Of a DNA stretch of 64,000 nucleotides, positions 62,066 to 64,000 are shown piece after piece. The stretch spans positions 372,001 to 436,000 of the forward strand of contig NZ_QFFK01000004.1 in assembly GCF_003149455.1 (NCBI RefSeq), read 5' to 3'. The stretch comes from Chitinophaga deserti (GTDB lineage Bacteria > Bacteroidota > Bacteroidia > Chitinophagales > Chitinophagaceae). The translations under genes and the position numbers were made by a program. Under the pieces are notes generated by a model that had not been told where the DNA came from, did no database searches, and saw nothing but the letters and a program-made list of their open reading frames with translations. Within the stretch, counting starts at the first letter, position 1. Every line of letters starts with the position of its first letter.

Positions 62066-63673
62066 TTACCATTCGGGATTCTGGCCAAGGTTCTTGTTCT
62101 GGTCGCGCTCGGCGGTGGGTACCGGCCAGAGGTAATGCTTCGGGTTTTCGAAGCGGCGGTTTTCCACGATGATGTACCCGTTAGGATCCCTGTTGAAAGC
62201 CCCGGAACTTACTTTGATGCCGCGTACCGGTTTGGCCAGTACGGTTTGCGCAGTTTTCCAGCGGCGGATGTCGAAAGCGCGGATGCCTTCAAAAGCCAGT
62301 TCCGCCCTTCTTTCTCTCCTTACGATCTCCCGCAGGATTTCCTTTGTAGCGCCGGCCGGGAATTCTGTAGCCCCGGCATCGGTAAACCCGGCACGGATAC
62401 GGAGTGCGCGGATGGTCTTGTTCCAGGTATCGGCATCCAGCTGGCCTGCTTCATTCTTAGCCTCCGCAAAGCCCAGCAATACTTCGGCATACCGGATCAT
62501 AGGCAGATTGAGGCCGGAGTTATAGTTCGGTGCCGTGGGATCGTAATGCTTCCGGAAGTAGTAACCGGTGGGTGAAGCTCCCTGATCATCGACGCTGTTT
62601 GTAGCGGGGTTGGAACCCGGCTGTGTGAGAATGGTTTGGGTACGCCCTTCGAAATCCACGATGGTTGCACCATGATGAATAATCGTGGCATTGAACCGTG
62701 GGTCGCGGTTGGTGTAGGGATCGTTTTCATTATACCCGGAACCTGCTTCGCGGATGCCTTTCCCGTTGGTCATGATGTAATCGTCTACCAGGTCCTGCGT
62801 AGGTACGAGCACACTCCTTAACAGGGCTACCGTTTGCGGCAGGAAGCTGCGCTGGGTGCTGTAAGTGCGGCCGCCACCGTATTGCAGATCGAGGATCACT
62901 TCATTATTGAATTCATTCGCTGGTTTAAACAGGTTGGCGTAATTGCCTAATAATCCGTACGTTCCGTTTTGCGTGCCATTCATCAGCAAAGCATATTCCT
63001 GTGCGGCCAGGTCCCATTCCCCTTTCCAGAGGCGCACCCTTGCGGCCAGGGCGATGGCAGCCCCACGGGTAATACGGCCCCTGTCTTTTTCCGCATAATC
63101 CACGTTCACCGGAAGGTCGGCCCTGATGGCAGAAAGCTCATCCAGCACAAACCGGATCACTTCATCCCGGCTGGTGCGGGCAATGGTGCGGGAGGCATCT
63201 ACGGAAATGAGGTCTATATAGAAAGGCACGCTTCCGTACCAGTCGGCCATATTGAAATAAGCCCATGCGCGGATGAACCGGGCTTCGGCCACTATCCGGC
63301 GGCGAAGGGTTTCATCCATTTGGGGAACTTTGGTGATGTTGAGTACTACCACATTACACTTGCGGATCGCCCGGTAATGGTATCCCCATTCTTCGCGGAC
63401 CCTTGCATGCGAGGGGTCGTAACTGCCTCCGGCAATGAGCGATACCCCGCTGAAACCGCCTCCGGCTACATAGGCATTATCGCTAAGCGCCTCGTTCCCG
63501 AAATAGAACCCGTCGCCGTACATATTCTCATAGCAGCTGGTGAGCGCATCCAGTGCATCCTGTGCATCGCGCCAGTAAGCTTCTTCCGTGAACTCCCTTG
63601 TGTTGGGCTGCTCCAGTTTGCGGCAGCTGGCAAACAGGGCAATACAGGCTATGGTGAAGATCAATTGTTTCAT
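62066..63673 (-). CDS. SusD/RagB-family outer-membrane nutrient-binding lipoprotein
   Basis: 535 residues from ATG 63673. Lipobox LFASC near 17. SusD signs: helical N-terminal TPR-like part (EEAYWRDAQDALDALTSCYENMY), AEARFIRAWAYFNMADWYG near 110, NNEVILDLQYGG near 240, MIRYAEVLLGFAEAKNEAG near 400, and a C-terminal IRRWKTAQTVL with HYLWPVPTAERDQN. It forms the lid on the SusC transporter and binds the glycan. 13 bases after the SusC stop, so cotranscribed. Confidence 0.93.
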   Translation of the reverse strand: MKQLIFTIACIALFASCRKLEQPNTREFTEEAYWRDAQDALDALTSCYENMYGDGFYFGNEALSDNAYVAGGGFSGVSLIAGGSYDPSHARVREEWGYHYRAIRKCNVVVLNITKVPQMDETLRRRIVAEARFIRAWAYFNMADWYGSVPFYIDLISVDASRTIARTSRDEVIRFVLDELSAIRADLPVNVDYAEKDRGRITRGAAIALAARVRLWKGEWDLAAQEYALLMNGTQNGTYGLLGNYANLFKPANEFNNEVILDLQYGGGRTYSTQRSFLPQTVALLRSVLVPTQDLVDDYIMTNGKGIREAGSGYNENDPYTNRDPRFNATIIHHGATIVDFEGRTQTILTQPGSNPATNSVDDQGASPTGYYFRKHYDPTAPNYNSGLNLPMIRYAEVLLGFAEAKNEAGQLDADTWNKTIRALRIRAGFTDAGATEFPAGATKEILREIVRRERRAELAFEGIRAFDIRRWKTAQTVLAKPVRGIKVSSGAFNRDPNGYIIVENRRFENPKHYLWPVPTAERDQNKNLGQNPEW

Positions 63674-63686
63674 AACGATGTGTTTA

Positions 63687-64000
63687 TCAGAATTTGATGT
63701 CGAGCCCAAACGCGTAGGTGGCCGCGTTGGGATAGTTACGCCCTGCAATGGCATTGTAGTTGGAGAAACCCATCTTATCGTCGTACTGGGTAAACTCAGG
63801 ATCTACCCCGATTTCCCGGAAGCGTTTAGGCATAAGGGTAAGCATGTTCTGCCCCGTGAGGTAGAAACGCACTCCCTGTATCCGCAGCCGGTCCGTAACC
63901 GATTTGGGCAGCGAGTAACCCAGCTGCAGGTTCTTCAGGCGTATGTATTTGGTATCGAACATCCAGTAATCGGAATAAGCGAAGTTGTTGGCATTGGCAG
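63687..64000 (-). CDS. SusC/RagA-type TonB-dependent receptor (C-terminal end only)
   Basis: The frame is open to the window edge (ANANNFAYSDYWMFDT continues past the first Met), so only the last ~104 residues are seen. DTKYIRLKNLQLGYSLPKS, RIQGVRFYLTGQNMLTL and NYPNAATYAFGLDIKF are the standard C-terminal beta-strands of SusC proteins, ending in the aromatic terminal strand. Imports oligosaccharides across the outer membrane with TonB energy, paired with the SusD that follows. Confidence 0.93.
   Translation of the reverse strand, partial: ANANNFAYSDYWMFDTKYIRLKNLQLGYSLPKSVTDRLRIQGVRFYLTGQNMLTLMPKRFREIGVDPEFTQYDDKMGFSNYNAIAGRNYPNAATYAFGLDIKF

Overview
The window looks like the chromosome of a Bacteroidota bacterium close to Chitinophaga (Chitinophagaceae). 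The evidence is the -7 promoter motif TAnnTTTG, lipoproteins with short N-terminal lipoboxes, a SusC/SusD/SusE-GH76 polysaccharide locus, DUF3276 and KGG-type proteins, and paired histidine kinase/LuxR-type regulators. I saw no rRNA, tRNA, insertion sequence, prophage or CRISPR array. This is mostly housekeeping chromosome with a few accessory patches.

Layout. 1-8.8 kb: end of an ABC exporter, a PUR-type nucleic-acid-binding protein, pgi, a TspO-like protein, prfB with its programmed frameshift, P5C dehydrogenase and an exported peroxiredoxin. 8.9-16.5 kb: pyrR-pyrB, a DUF486 protein, a serine hydrolase, and a PIG-L deacetylase / two tiny membrane proteins / sodium symporter operon. 16.5-20 kb: a DUF2911 protein and a four-gene signalling module (Cys-tailed protein, multi-TM protein, kinase, regulator). 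20.4-31.4 kb: an unknown beta-rich protein, xerD, pyruvate carboxylase, and three tandem ZU5-type lipoproteins plus the 3' stump of a fourth. 31.7-45.8 kb: ndk, DHH phosphoesterase, FKBP isomerase, an AT-rich inserted gene, a DCC thiol protein, purB, mqnA, an MFS exporter, recF, pdhA, ribH, a LutA-like protein, an EVE protein and a sirtuin. 46.3-57.2 kb: saccharopine dehydrogenase-like protein, gyrA, TPR and KGG proteins, oxidoreductase, YjbR protein, and a second collinear copy of the four-gene signalling module. 57.3-64 kb: a DUF1842-like protein, a cupin, and a mannan-type locus (GH76, SusE-like, SusD, SusC end).

Three things stand out. (1) Every gap longer than 300 bp between convergent genes (four of four) holds a degenerate array with an 11-bp period. 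The unit sequence differs completely between arrays, but the period is kept. The clearest is 20 units, exactly 220 bp, at 45916-46135. (2) Duplicated gene 3' ends lie in or next to the same kind of gap: two decayed copies of the last ~45 codons of pgi spaced exactly 165 bp apart, an FKBP tail plus terminator repeated on the far side of an AT-rich gene, and the tail of a lost ZU5 lipoprotein. (3) The four-gene membrane signalling module occurs twice with identical gene order and looks like an uncharacterised sensory system.

Start codons were moved inward from the longest reading frame wherever that frame ran into a neighbour or a promoter. Family calls come from motifs read by eye, without any database search.
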